NCBI RefSeq assembly: GCF_000943545.1
Contig: NZ_JTHP01000008.1
Coordinates: 62,001-126,000, forward strand
DNA length: 64,000 nt
From: Paenibacillus terrae
Lineage (GTDB): Bacteria > Bacillota > Bacilli > Paenibacillales > Paenibacillaceae
Direction of reading: 5' to 3'
Part shown: in pieces, positions 9,644 through 18,037 of the stretch
How the letters are laid out: each line of letters starts with the position of its first letter
Numbering within the stretch: position 1 is the stretch's first letter
Position numbers and translations under genes: made by a program
Notes under the pieces: generated by a model
What the model was told of the DNA's origin: nothing
Seen by the model: only the letters and a program-made list of their open reading frames with translations
Database searches by the model: none

Positions 9644-9964
9644 TTAAAGTGATATTTTCACTTCTTCTCCATCTTCCCGAATGGTGAATGTTTTAATTTG
9701 TCCGTGATCAGGCTCTTGAACGATACCCGTCTCCAAATCAATCTTCCAATCACATAGCGGATCATAAATGTAATGACCAGATACCATCGCTTCGGTAAGC
9801 GGCCCCCCTTTAGGATGCGGGCTGGAATTTTCAACAGCGTAAAGCTTGTTCTCCGAAGTGCGGAAAACTGCGATTTCGTTATCATCCAACCGGATCGTCC
9901 GCCCAATTCTATTTGGGAAATCCTTACTGTTACCGACGATAAGCCACTCAGCATGCTTGATCAT
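9644..9964 (-). CDS. nirD: Nitrite reductase [NAD(P)H] small subunit
   Basis: 106 residues, a Rieske-fold small subunit that partners NirB in cytoplasmic NADH-dependent reduction of nitrite to ammonium. GRTIRLDDNEIAVFRTS, PKGGPLTE and DWKIDLETG mark the fold. The usual Rieske ligands C-x-H and C-x-x-H are not kept: the first site reads SPHPKGG, so the Cys is a Ser, and the second reads DPLCDW, with Asp in place of Cys. It should therefore not bind a 2Fe-2S cluster, as in other NirD proteins that have lost it. It lies 42 bases after nirB on the same strand and is the last gene of the operon. RBS GGGAG precedes ATG 9964. Confidence 0.9.
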   Translation of the reverse strand: MIKHAEWLIVGNSKDFPNRIGRTIRLDDNEIAVFRTSENKLYAVENSSPHPKGGPLTEAMVSGHYIYDPLCDWKIDLETGIVQEPDHGQIKTFTIREDGEEVKISL

Positions 9965-10006
9965 TCGCTTGATTGCTCCCTTCTTTAGGCATTATTTAAA
10001 AAGCAT

Positions 10007-12436
10007 TCACAGAACAGACGGTGTAACTACTTCAAATAAATTTTTGCGCGAATCGGCATCGTTGATGATCTTTTTCCACGGGTCTTCAACCTGCTGCAGT
10101 GCAAATTCGATCCGTTCTACTAAAGCTTTGCGATGATCTACATCGTGAACGACAGCCTTCCGTATCTCTTCAAGGCCGGTCCGTTCGACCCATTCCGAAG
10201 TACGTTCCAGATATTGGCCTGTTTCCCGGTACAGTTGCATCACGCTTCCCACAATATCAATTAATTCATCGTCCGTCTTCACTTTACAGAGCGAATCAGC
10301 CAACCGCGCTTTTATACCGCCGTTTCCACCGATAAAAATCTCCCAGCCTCCATCATTGCCTACAATCCCGATATCCTTCGTACACGATTCCGCACAGTTG
10401 CGGGGACACCCGTTGACCGCTAATTTAAATTTTGCCGGAAAATCCAATCTTTCAAATTTCCGTTCCAGCAACTCTCCCATTCCCATAGAATCCTGTGTGC
10501 CAAAACGGCAAAATTGTGATCCAACACAGGTTTTAACTGTACGAAGAGATTTGGCGTAGGCATATCCCGACGGCATATCGAGTTCTTCCCATACTTTAGG
10601 CAAATCCTCTTTACGGACACCAATCAAATCTAGCCGCTGTCCTCCTGTTACTTTAACAACTTTAACGTTGTATTTAAGAGAAACATCAGCTATTTTCTTC
10701 AAATCCTCTGGAGTTGTTACACCGCCGTACATTCTTGGAACAACTGTAAACGTTCCATCTTTTTGAATGTTCGCGTGCAACCGCTCGTTGACGAAACGGG
10801 AATCTTCCTCATTTTCATAGGTATCCGGGTTAATCATACCCAAGTAATAATTCAGCGCCGGGCGGCATTTGGAACATCCTTCATCATTATGCCAACCAAG
10901 CACATTCATGACTTCACGCGTCGTTGTAAGACCCTTGGTTTTAATAGCCGCTACAATCTCGTCCCGGCTCAATGTTGTGCAGCCACATATTCCTTGCTTG
11001 GCTGTCGTCTTGAAGCTGTCTCCAAGAACATACTGAAGAATTTGTTCAACGACTGGCTTGCACCCCCCACAGGAACGTGTGGCACCGGTACATGCCTTAA
11101 TTTCGTCGACTGTGGTCAGTCCATTTTCATTGATCGCATCGACAATCGCCTTTTTGGTCACACCGTTGCAGCCACAGACAATTTCATCATCTGCCATGAT
11201 CTCGGCGGATAAGGTCTTAGCCCCGTCTTTACTGCATCCGGTACCCATGATCTGTCCATATATCTCATCCGTCATCAACGTTTGCTGACGCACATATTTT
11301 TGAAGACTAGCAGATTCGCTCACATCGCCAAACAGTACAGTTCCAACAATCTTATTTTCACGAAGCAGCACTTTTTTGTACGTGCGCTTCCACTCATCCT
11401 TTGCCACAATCACCGTATGTTCAGGCTGGGTTATGAATTCACCAGCCGAGAAAACATCCACCCCTGAAATTTTGAGCTTGGTGGAAACCACCGATCCCAT
11501 ATAACCTTCAGTATCCGCACCTGCCAAATGTTTGGCAATTACACTCCCCTGTTCAAACAGCGGAGCTACCAAGCCGTAACAGGTTCCGCGGTGTTCAACA
11601 CATTCCCCTACAGCATATACATCCGGCACAGAGGTTCTCATCAAATCATCGACTACAATACCACGGTTCGTTTCCATACCACTTTGCACAGCTACCTGAA
11701 TATTAGGCTTGATCCCGACGGCCATAACGACCAAATCCGCTTCCAGCTCGCTTCCGTCTGAAAACCGCAATCCTTGTACCCGATCTTGACCGTACACCTC
11801 CGAAGTTTGCATTTGCATAGCAAACTTGATTCCCTGGCGTTCTAGTTCTGCTTTCAGCATCGCAGAGGCTTCCCGGTCCAGCTGACGTTCCATCAGATCC
11901 TCCATCAAATGAATGACCGTTACGTCCATGCCGAGATTGACCAAGCCTTTAGCCGCTTCCAGTCCCAACAGCCCTCCACCAATGACTGCTGCCTTTTTAT
12001 AAGTTTTCGCCGCCTCAAGCATTGCCGAGCAATCGGCGATATCTCGAAAACCGATGACGCCTGGTAATTCTTTTCCCGGAATAGGCAAAATAAACGATTG
12101 AGAGCCAGTAGCCACCAAAGCTACATCGTAATCAATTTCAAGTCCGTCCTCAGTGTGAATCCTCTTTCTTTCTCCGTCGATGCTCCGCACCGTTTTCCCT
12201 GTATATAAAGAAATCCCTTGATCCTCGTACCATTGCAAATCGTTCAGTATGATGTCCTCAATAGTTTTACTACCTTCCAGAACATAAGAAAGCATGATCC
12301 TGTTATAGTTCGGATGTGGCTCATTTCCAAGAACCGTAATTTCATATTTATCCGTTAATTTTAAAATTTGCTCGACCGTATTGATGCCGGCCATACCGTT
12401 TCCAATCACAACAAGCTTTTGTTTACCGTTTGTCAT
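10007..12436 (-). CDS. nirB: Nitrite reductase [NAD(P)H] large subunit
   Basis: 809 residues counted from ATG 12436 (MTNGKQKLVV), preferred over an upstream in-frame codon at 12451 because GGAGGACC sits 8 bases before it. Domains in order: an FAD/NAD(P)H Rossmann pair (GNGMAGINTVEQI near the start, GGGLLGLEAAKGL near 150), two BFD-like 2Fe-2S domains (CGCNGVTKKAIV near 420 and CGCTTLSRDEIV near 480), a ferredoxin-like half domain, and the siroheme/4Fe-4S domain with C-x5-C (TCVGSQFC, near 636) and C-x3-C (NGCPRNC, near 675). All cofactor ligands are present. It reduces nitrite to ammonium with NADH and, with nirD downstream, forms a two-gene operon. No siroheme biosynthesis or nitrite transporter gene is adjacent. 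Confidence 0.95.
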   Translation of the reverse strand: MTNGKQKLVVIGNGMAGINTVEQILKLTDKYEITVLGNEPHPNYNRIMLSYVLEGSKTIEDIILNDLQWYEDQGISLYTGKTVRSIDGERKRIHTEDGLEIDYDVALVATGSQSFILPIPGKELPGVIGFRDIADCSAMLEAAKTYKKAAVIGGGLLGLEAAKGLVNLGMDVTVIHLMEDLMERQLDREASAMLKAELERQGIKFAMQMQTSEVYGQDRVQGLRFSDGSELEADLVVMAVGIKPNIQVAVQSGMETNRGIVVDDLMRTSVPDVYAVGECVEHRGTCYGLVAPLFEQGSVIAKHLAGADTEGYMGSVVSTKLKISGVDVFSAGEFITQPEHTVIVAKDEWKRTYKKVLLRENKIVGTVLFGDVSESASLQKYVRQQTLMTDEIYGQIMGTGCSKDGAKTLSAEIMADDEIVCGCNGVTKKAIVDAINENGLTTVDEIKACTGATRSCGGCKPVVEQILQYVLGDSFKTTAKQGICGCTTLSRDEIVAAIKTKGLTTTREVMNVLGWHNDEGCSKCRPALNYYLGMINPDTYENEEDSRFVNERLHANIQKDGTFTVVPRMYGGVTTPEDLKKIADVSLKYNVKVVKVTGGQRLDLIGVRKEDLPKVWEELDMPSGYAYAKSLRTVKTCVGSQFCRFGTQDSMGMGELLERKFERLDFPAKFKLAVNGCPRNCAESCTKDIGIVGNDGGWEIFIGGNGGIKARLADSLCKVKTDDELIDIVGSVMQLYRETGQYLERTSEWVERTGLEEIRKAVVHDVDHRKALVERIEFALQQVEDPWKKIINDADSRKNLFEVVTPSVL

Positions 12437-12492
12437 GTACCGGTCCTCCATTCATTCGACAAGATTTCCTACGTTCTTATGAATATTGCTTA

Positions 12493-12541
12493 TGCTTCTA
12501 TTCTAATGCAGCAGATAGAGCTATATGTGATCACAGTCACA
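12493..12541 (-). promoter_or_regulatory. nirBD promoter with Fnr-type box
   Basis: TGTGATCACAGTCACA at 12526-12541 fits TGTGA-N6-TCACA, the Bacillus Fnr consensus (also Crp-like). On the minus strand TAGAAT at 12505-12500 is a good -10 element; a start at about 12493 would put the centre of the box at about -40.5, the position for class II Fnr activation. No good -35 hexamer is seen, which fits an activated promoter. This predicts oxygen-limited induction of nirBD. Confidence 0.7.
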
Positions 12542-12765
12542 ATGTAGTTCAAATTATAAATGTTTAGGGATTTCCCTATTCAAATTCAAGGGATAAAGGT
12601 AAGAAACTGAAACCGAAATTGAAATTGAAATTGAGTTATAATGACGATTTTTGAAAAGTGGATGCTCCTATTTGACTCTTCTCAATATTTGATTTAAAAT
12701 TCAATTAAATGATACAAAAAACTATCAATTAATAATATATGATATCAAATAAATAAGGAGTTCCA
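12542..12765. other. Rest of the nirB/tetR divergent intergenic region
   Basis: AT-rich, no gene. It holds three tandem GAAATT units (12615-12632) immediately before TATAAT (12637-12642), which is a possible -10 element for the plus-strand tetR-asp23 pair about 125 bases downstream. Confidence 0.35.
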
Positions 12766-13335
12766 ATGAAGAAAGACATGACAACGATCAAGCAAGTGAG
12801 GCTTAACAGCCTTTTGGATGTAGCTACCATGCTACTTATTGAAAAGCCAAACGCCTCCATGAATGAGATTGCCGATTATGCAGGAATTGGTATTGCCACA
12901 TTGCATCGATATGTTGAAAGCAGAGAGCAACTGATGATTTATCTGGGATTTCGGGCCATCGAAGTCGTAAGTGAAACCATGAAAGGGATTTCCTTGGACG
13001 AGGAAAACTATGAAAATTACATTCCAGAGTTGATTGAGGCACTTATTCCGTTAGGAGATAAAATTTATTTTCTTGCTCATGATGCATCCGTCAACTTCAA
13101 CAAGGAAATTGAAGGAGCGGATCAGAAGCTAAGGGAACCCATCTTACATGTAATTGAAATATTGCAACAAAAAGGTTATTTTCTTCCGCATATCGATAAA
13201 AATTGGATCATGAATGTCCTCTACTCGCTGCTATTTCTAACATGGCAGCAAGTAAGGAACGGCAATATTGCGAAAAATTCTGCAGCGGCACTGGTAATAA
13301 ATACTTTTTACCATGGATTCAAAGCAACTGATTAA
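12766..13335 (+). CDS. TetR-family transcriptional regulator
   Basis: 189 residues from ATG 12766 behind AAGGAGTTCCA. The N-terminal helix-turn-helix is clear (MNEIADYAGIGIATLHRYVE, about residues 25-45), followed by an all-helical ligand domain of the expected length. It precedes an Asp23-family gene by 48 bases in the same direction, and the two probably form one transcript. The ligand is not predictable. The short spacing suggests it controls envelope-stress functions, but that is inference. Confidence 0.85.
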   Translation: MKKDMTTIKQVRLNSLLDVATMLLIEKPNASMNEIADYAGIGIATLHRYVESREQLMIYLGFRAIEVVSETMKGISLDEENYENYIPELIEALIPLGDKIYFLAHDASVNFNKEIEGADQKLREPILHVIEILQQKGYFLPHIDKNWIMNVLYSLLFLTWQQVRNGNIAKNSAAALVINTFYHGFKATD

Positions 13336-13383
13336 TGATCACACTGGATTATGAAGAGGCGAACCACGCGAGGAGGAATCTAA

Positions 13384-13734
13384 ATGTTAGTTCAAAACGT
13401 ACTAGGGAGTATTGCGATTTCCAAAGACGCTATTTCTAAAATCATTGGCAAGACAGCAACGGCAACAATGGGAATTGCATCGATGTCAACAGGAGTCGTC
13501 GAAGGAATCACTAATAAGTTAAGTGGGAAAAGCCTGCAAAATGGCATTGAACTTCATGTGACAGAATCAGGACTGGATGTCGATTTAAGCATTGTTGTTC
13601 ATTACGGAACAAGAATGTACGATGTAGGCAGAGAATTACAGAAGAATGTTCGGGAAGCCATTGAGAAATATACGGGCCTATCCATTGGCATGATAAACGT
13701 CAAAGTACAAGGGATATCCCTATCCGTTAATTAA
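13384..13734 (+). CDS. Asp23/Gls24 family envelope stress response protein
   Basis: 116 residues from ATG 13384 behind GGAGGAATCTAA. The Asp23 fold is recognisable: GSIAISKDAISKIIGKTA at the start, the middle LHVTESGLDVDLSIVVHYG, and the C-terminal VREAIEKYTGLSIGMINVKV. Proteins of this family are cytoplasmic, often abundant, and linked to cell-envelope or alkaline stress; in some species they are anchored by AmaP. No AmaP-like gene is adjacent. It is probably cotranscribed with the TetR regulator upstream, and a bidirectional terminator follows. Confidence 0.9.
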   Translation: MLVQNVLGSIAISKDAISKIIGKTATATMGIASMSTGVVEGITNKLSGKSLQNGIELHVTESGLDVDLSIVVHYGTRMYDVGRELQKNVREAIEKYTGLSIGMINVKVQGISLSVN

Positions 13735-13810
13735 TCGCGCAGCAATCCTTTCTACAGAACAGCTTAACTTCTATGGCACTCCACATTATATATTTTATAG
13801 ATTAATCGAC

Positions 13811-13872
13811 AAAGAAACCGTCCTCTGGAAGAATGGAACTACCATTCAACTTGCTCCAGAAGCGGTTTCTTT
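13811..13872 (+). terminator. Large bidirectional hairpin between convergent genes
   Basis: AAAGAAACCG and CGGTTTCTTT at the outside, with TCTGGA/TCCAGA inside and a further GAATGG/CCATTC loop-stem, form a long hairpin between the convergent asp23-like gene and the DUF4867 gene. The outer arms supply T-runs on both strands. Confidence 0.75.
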
Positions 13873-13896
13873 GCTTTATGAATTATTGACTTTGAC

Positions 13897-14568
13897 TCAA
13901 ATTGATGAAATATTCATCAACTTGCCGTGCAGTCCGGGGTGAACCCCGGCTGCAATTTTTTCCGTCTGCGAGCCGTGAACCATGAGAAATTTATTTTTCT
14001 TCGTAAGCAATGGGTTTCCCTGATGGTCCCCACTTATTTCAAGCGGCATATTCGTTCCTGCCGGGAGGATCACCATCGTCAAATACCCTTCACTGTCAAC
14101 CTTGCAAGGAGCATAATGAAGTGTCGTTGAATATAGCTCAACTACTGTGTTTTTAGGCTGGAAAAAAGCTTGAACATTTTCGCTATCATAGGTATTATTT
14201 TCAATGTCCTGTACTTTGCCGACAAGGTGGATACAGTCCGTCGCAGCAATCACCACCTCGCTGCCCTGATGATATTCCAGCCCTGTTAGTCCTGTATTCT
14301 GCCCTGCACAAAAGCCAGCCTGAATCGGGAGTTGGCCATACACCTCATCTTGAATGCGATGAATTACACCAAAGGCTTCGAGTTCTGCAACCGAGGGTAC
14401 ATAATGATTTCCCTGATTGGGAACGATAGTGGTTTCTTTTGCATACTTGATAAGCTCTATCGTATTGAAATGAGTCATCAGCCTCCCATACGGGCGGAAC
14501 GCTTCACTCATTACCTCTTGAATGACCTGAGGTGCATTGACTTGATTTAGTCTTTCCATTGTATTCAT
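13897..14568 (-). CDS. DUF4867 family protein, last gene of a PTS sugar operon
   Basis: 223 residues. It resembles DUF4867 proteins, a cupin-like family of unknown activity often found in Firmicute sugar operons. Visible elements are VPSVAELE, the GFCAGQNTGLTGLEYHQGSE block and FQPKNTVVELYSTTLHYAPC. No signal peptide or membrane segment. The start ATG overlaps the stop of the PTS gene (ATGA, 14565-14568), so the two are translationally coupled. The repeated conserved His/Glu positions would suit a metal-dependent sugar isomerase or mutarotase, but that is inference; the context implies action on the sugar (or sugar phosphate) brought in by the adjacent PTS. Confidence 0.7.
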   Translation of the reverse strand: MNTMERLNQVNAPQVIQEVMSEAFRPYGRLMTHFNTIELIKYAKETTIVPNQGNHYVPSVAELEAFGVIHRIQDEVYGQLPIQAGFCAGQNTGLTGLEYHQGSEVVIAATDCIHLVGKVQDIENNTYDSENVQAFFQPKNTVVELYSTTLHYAPCKVDSEGYLTMVILPAGTNMPLEISGDHQGNPLLTKKNKFLMVHGSQTEKIAAGVHPGLHGKLMNISSI

Positions 14569-16424
14569 AGCTTGACCTCCAGCAATGAATCTCCCGTGTA
14601 CACTCGGTTGTTTCCCAGCACCTTAACATCAGAGTATTCGGCTGTATTGGTCACAATAATCGGTGTAGTCATATCATAGCCCAGAGCTTTAATCTCCTCA
14701 ATATCGAACTCGACTAGCAGTTGACCTTTGGTAACCCGATCCCCTTCTGAGATATGCGTTTTAAAATGCTGTCCTTTCAATTTGACGGTGTCCATACCGA
14801 TGTGGACCAGGATCTCCGTTCCTCCATCCGATACAATGCCAATCGCATGGCCTGTGCGGAAGGCATTAGCTATAGTTCCGTTGAATGGCGAAAGCAGCTT
14901 GCCGTCCTCTGGCACAATAGCAACGCCTTTACCCATGGCTCCTGTGGAGAATACTTCATCAGATATCTCGGATAAAGGTTTGACAACACCCGTCAGCGGG
15001 CTGGAAATGTTCTCATTCGTCAGCGCAGGAGCTGGGGTTTCAACTTCTTTCTTCTCTTCATGGACTGCAATCATCTCTTTTTCCATGGAATCATTAAATC
15101 CAAAGAAATACGTGGTAATAGCTGTGAATACATAAGCTACTGTAATGGCAATTACGAATCCGGCGAATCCTATGCCGAAGAAAATCGGCAGGGATGCCAA
15201 GCCCGGTATACCTGGAGCAATGGCCACGGAACCCGAAGCACCCGTGATCGCCCCGGCGATAGCACCCCCGATAATAGCCCATACGAACGGTTTTTTGTAG
15301 CGGATACTAATCCCGTAGATGATCGGTTCCGTGATGCCGAACAAACCGGTTATTGCCGCAGGGCCTGCAATCGCTTTAACTTTTGGATTTCTAGTTTTAA
15401 GGAATACACCCAGTGCCGCACCTGCTTGTGCAAAGTTAGAAGGTGCCATTAATGGTTTCATGGTATCATAACCGTATACCGCAATGTTATTGTACATAAT
15501 AGGTACAAACGCCCAGTGAAGACCCATAACTACCAGCAGCTGCCACCCAGCACCCAAAATGATTCCTGCTACAATCGGACTCAAATTATATAAGAAAGTG
15601 TAACCCTTAGCCAGTCCCAAGCTCGCATATATTCCAATCGGTCCAACCGCGATCAGAGTCAAGGGAACAATGACCATAAGACAGATAAGTGGCGTTATAA
15701 AATTTTTCACGCTATCATGAATAACCCTATTCAGGAATTTCTCCAGAATCGATAGTAACCAAACCGCGATAATCACTGGAATAACCGAAGAAGTATAACT
15801 CATAAGAACAACAGGAATATTGAAGAAAGTAATATCCGCTTTATCGTTATACAAAGTAATAATATTCGGGTATACCAGAGCTCCCGCTACTGCAAGCGCT
15901 ACAAACGTATTTGCTCCAAACTTTCTCGAAGAAGTGACTGCAATCGCCAGCGGCAGGAAATAAAAGATACTGTCTGCGGCAGCGAACCAGATCGAATAGA
16001 CACCACCTGTTTTGGTGAGCCATCCCAACGAGGCAAGCATTAATAAAAGCCCTTTCAAAATCCCGGAAGCCGCCAGTGCTCCCAAAAATGGTGTGAAAAT
16101 ACCCGAAATAATGTCTACCGTTTTGTTAAACCAATTACCTTCAGACGTGGAGGACTGGTCTTGGATAGCATTGTCACCAATACTGCTGATTTGGGAAATT
16201 TCTTTAAATACATCACCTACCGTATTCCCAATAACCACTTGATATTGTCCACCGTTTTCAACAACTGTAATCACTCCGGGAATATTTTGTGTTTTGTTCT
16301 TGTCGGCCTGATCCCTGTTTTTTAATTTAAATCTCAGCCGAGTGGCACAATGCACCAAGCTAGAGACATTCTCTTCTCCGCCAACGGATGCTAAAATGTC
16401 TTTTGCCAGTTTTTCATTGGACAT
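14565..16424 (-). CDS. PTS transporter, beta-glucoside/sucrose-type EIIBCA
   Basis: 619 residues from ATG 16424 (MSNEKLAKDILAS) behind AAAGGAGCG; an in-frame codon at 16448 lacks an RBS. Order: EIIB (about 1-90, phosphorylated Cys in HCATRLRFKL), a membrane EIIC domain of about ten hydrophobic segments (GITEPIIYG loop near 375), and EIIA at the C-terminus (His in EILVHIGMDTVKLKG). It imports and phosphorylates a sugar. The neighbours (RpiB, an AlsE-like epimerase and a DUF7916-like enzyme, under a LacI regulator) point to a rare hexose such as D-allose rather than a beta-glucoside. A similar gene set is known from Listeria lmo0734-lmo0739, linked to D-allose; the substrate here is inferred. 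Confidence 0.9.
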   Translation of the reverse strand: MSNEKLAKDILASVGGEENVSSLVHCATRLRFKLKNRDQADKNKTQNIPGVITVVENGGQYQVVIGNTVGDVFKEISQISSIGDNAIQDQSSTSEGNWFNKTVDIISGIFTPFLGALAASGILKGLLLMLASLGWLTKTGGVYSIWFAAADSIFYFLPLAIAVTSSRKFGANTFVALAVAGALVYPNIITLYNDKADITFFNIPVVLMSYTSSVIPVIIAVWLLSILEKFLNRVIHDSVKNFITPLICLMVIVPLTLIAVGPIGIYASLGLAKGYTFLYNLSPIVAGIILGAGWQLLVVMGLHWAFVPIMYNNIAVYGYDTMKPLMAPSNFAQAGAALGVFLKTRNPKVKAIAGPAAITGLFGITEPIIYGISIRYKKPFVWAIIGGAIAGAITGASGSVAIAPGIPGLASLPIFFGIGFAGFVIAITVAYVFTAITTYFFGFNDSMEKEMIAVHEEKKEVETPAPALTNENISSPLTGVVKPLSEISDEVFSTGAMGKGVAIVPEDGKLLSPFNGTIANAFRTGHAIGIVSDGGTEILVHIGMDTVKLKGQHFKTHISEGDRVTKGQLLVEFDIEEIKALGYDMTTPIIVTNTAEYSDVKVLGNNRVYTGDSLLEVKL

Positions 16425-16463
16425 GCTGCTCGCTCCTTTTATCCTCATTTGGCATATTTTTAT

Positions 16464-16483
16464 GAAAGTAAACGTTTACATAA
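16464..16483. promoter_or_regulatory. LacI-type operator upstream of the PTS gene
   Basis: GTAAACGTTTAC is a perfect 12-base palindrome (16468-16479) in the gap between the DUF7916-like gene and the PTS gene. It shares the core GTAAAC|G-TTAC with four other sites in the regulon (18718, 18814, 18913 and 20132), so it probably binds the LacI regulator encoded at 19098-20108; a CcpA cre is the alternative. Confidence 0.65.
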
Positions 16484-16564
16484 ATGATAGTAATCCAAAG
16501 ACTCTACGCGCACTCTAAGGAGTACGAAAAGGATATAGAGTCTTTAAATTACGCGGGTCAATCG

Positions 16565-17524
16565 TTACCGACTTCTCCCTACCATTCTCTTGATTGTATG
16601 TCTGCGTCCTTTAATGGATAATGCAAGCTGGTACACGTTCTCGGGAAGAGGTGTTCCTGCATAACCACCATCTCCAATAGCATGGATATCTGCACCCGTC
16701 TGCTTCATCATGAGTGCGATCCAGGCGATCGTTTGAACATCTGCCCCTTCAACTGAGCTGTTCAGGAAAGAAAGAGCAAGAGTTCCCGGTTTATACGAAT
16801 GGACAAACTCTACGCACTGTCTAACATGCTCCACTGTAATGCCGTGTCTGGAGCCAGGAGCAGGCAACGTAATAACGTCAGTACCCGAATCGATCAAATC
16901 CTTGATAATATCATTGGAAGGTCTCTCGCTCAGCGGATCACCCAGTACTTTCTCGATGGTGCCGTCTTCCCATTTTCCGGCGCAGATCAAGATTTTGTCT
17001 CCCAGCGTTTCTTTTGCCAGTTTGGTAGCCTCAATGATCCGTTCAAAGGTTGTACCCGCGGAAGGGTTGCCTCCCAATACGATAAAATCGGCTCCGATCT
17101 CCAGGGCGCGCAGGAAGTTCTCTCTGGAAGCGACTCTGCCTTCTTTGGCCTCTACATATTGCTCTCCCGCAACCTGTGCATCAGGGCTTGGACACTCAAA
17201 ATAAATACCAAGCGGAACACCGGCCCATTCCTTGATTTGCTTCAGGCTGTACGGCTTCTCAGCCAGCTTGCCATGCTTCATTTCACGCAATCCGATATTG
17301 GATTCTTCTTTGATCATATCAAAGCCGTTCAGCATAACCATATCTGCGCCGTAGGCAGCCTGGATTTCCGCATTGGTGACACCATCAACCAAACCGGTGT
17401 TTATCATTACAAGATGTTGTCCCATAATGACGCGCCCTTCAGAAGCCAGAATGGACTCTTTTAGATCTGCTGCGCTAAATTTCAAAATATCCGTTTTCGT
17501 GCTCGCGATTAATCTTTTAGCCAA
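16565..17524 (-). CDS. DUF7916-like (PEP phosphonomutase/TIM-barrel-like) protein of a sugar regulon
   Basis: 319 residues from TTG 17524 (LAKRLIASTKTDILK), which lies 8 bases after GGAGG; the upstream TTG at 17539 overlaps that RBS. The sequence matches proteins variously called haloacid dehalogenase-like or DUF7916, always beside PTS genes. It looks like a TIM barrel: alternating strands and helices with AAYGADMVMLNGFD, GVPLGIYFECPSPDA, GADFIVLGGNPSAGTTFE, ILICAGKWEDG and GTDVITLPAPGSRHG. No HAD DxDx(T/V) motif is present, so the dehalogenase label is not supported. Its place between rpiB and the PTS suggests it acts on the imported sugar phosphate. The reaction is unknown. Confidence 0.7.
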   Translation of the reverse strand: MAKRLIASTKTDILKFSAADLKESILASEGRVIMGQHLVMINTGLVDGVTNAEIQAAYGADMVMLNGFDMIKEESNIGLREMKHGKLAEKPYSLKQIKEWAGVPLGIYFECPSPDAQVAGEQYVEAKEGRVASRENFLRALEIGADFIVLGGNPSAGTTFERIIEATKLAKETLGDKILICAGKWEDGTIEKVLGDPLSERPSNDIIKDLIDSGTDVITLPAPGSRHGITVEHVRQCVEFVHSYKPGTLALSFLNSSVEGADVQTIAWIALMMKQTGADIHAIGDGGYAGTPLPENVYQLALSIKGRRHTIKRMVGRSR

Positions 17525-17568
17525 TGTAATCTCCTCCAAATCATTTATGTTTTATGAACCCTTCTATA

Positions 17569-18018
17569 TCAGCACAAATGCTGTTCTTCAATATCTGAAA
17601 TCATTTTTATGCGGTCGCCATGGCGGCCACCTTCAAATTCAGCCTCCAGCCATGATTTTACAATCATTTTCGCCAATTCACTTCCCACGACACGCGCACC
17701 AAATGCAAGAATATTCGTATTATTATGCTGCTTGGACAACTGTGCCGAATAAGGCTCACTGCATACTACGGCACGAATTCCCTTCACTTTGTTGGCCGAG
17801 ATGGATATGCCCACGCCTGTGTCGCAAATGAGAATACCTGCATCAGCCTGCAACCCAGCAACAGCCTCTGCAACGATTTTTCCATACTTCGGATAATCGG
17901 TTCTTTCCGAATTTTCCGGCCCGTAGTCAATGACCTCATGACCCAACTCACGAACGTAAGCCGAAATAATCGCTTTCAGCTCTACAGCCACATGGTCACT
18001 CCCGATGGCAATTTTCAT
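17569..18018 (-). CDS. rpiB: RpiB/LacA-type sugar-phosphate isomerase
   Basis: 149 residues from ATG 18018 (MKIAIGSDHVAVELK) behind GGGGAGGAATAGAGCC; an upstream in-frame codon at 18036 lies before the RBS. GSDHVAVELK, DTGVGISISANKVKGIRA and HNNTNILAFGARV are RpiB signatures, including the catalytic Cys of (I)CDTG and the His of the HNNTN block. It interconverts ribose 5-phosphate and ribulose 5-phosphate, and members also act on allose 6-phosphate/allulose 6-phosphate. It lies 19 bases after the epimerase gene, fitting an allose-type pathway of isomerase followed by 3-epimerase. Confidence 0.92.
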   Translation of the reverse strand: MKIAIGSDHVAVELKAIISAYVRELGHEVIDYGPENSERTDYPKYGKIVAEAVAGLQADAGILICDTGVGISISANKVKGIRAVVCSEPYSAQLSKQHNNTNILAFGARVVGSELAKMIVKSWLEAEFEGGRHGDRIKMISDIEEQHLC

Positions 18019-18037
18019 GGCTCTATTCCTCCCCAAA

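Noticed and set aside
14565-16424. Beta-glucoside PTS with specific beta-glucoside substrate
   Set aside because: Family resemblance is real but all neighbours are pentose/hexose-phosphate isomerase and epimerase genes, not a phospho-beta-glucosidase.
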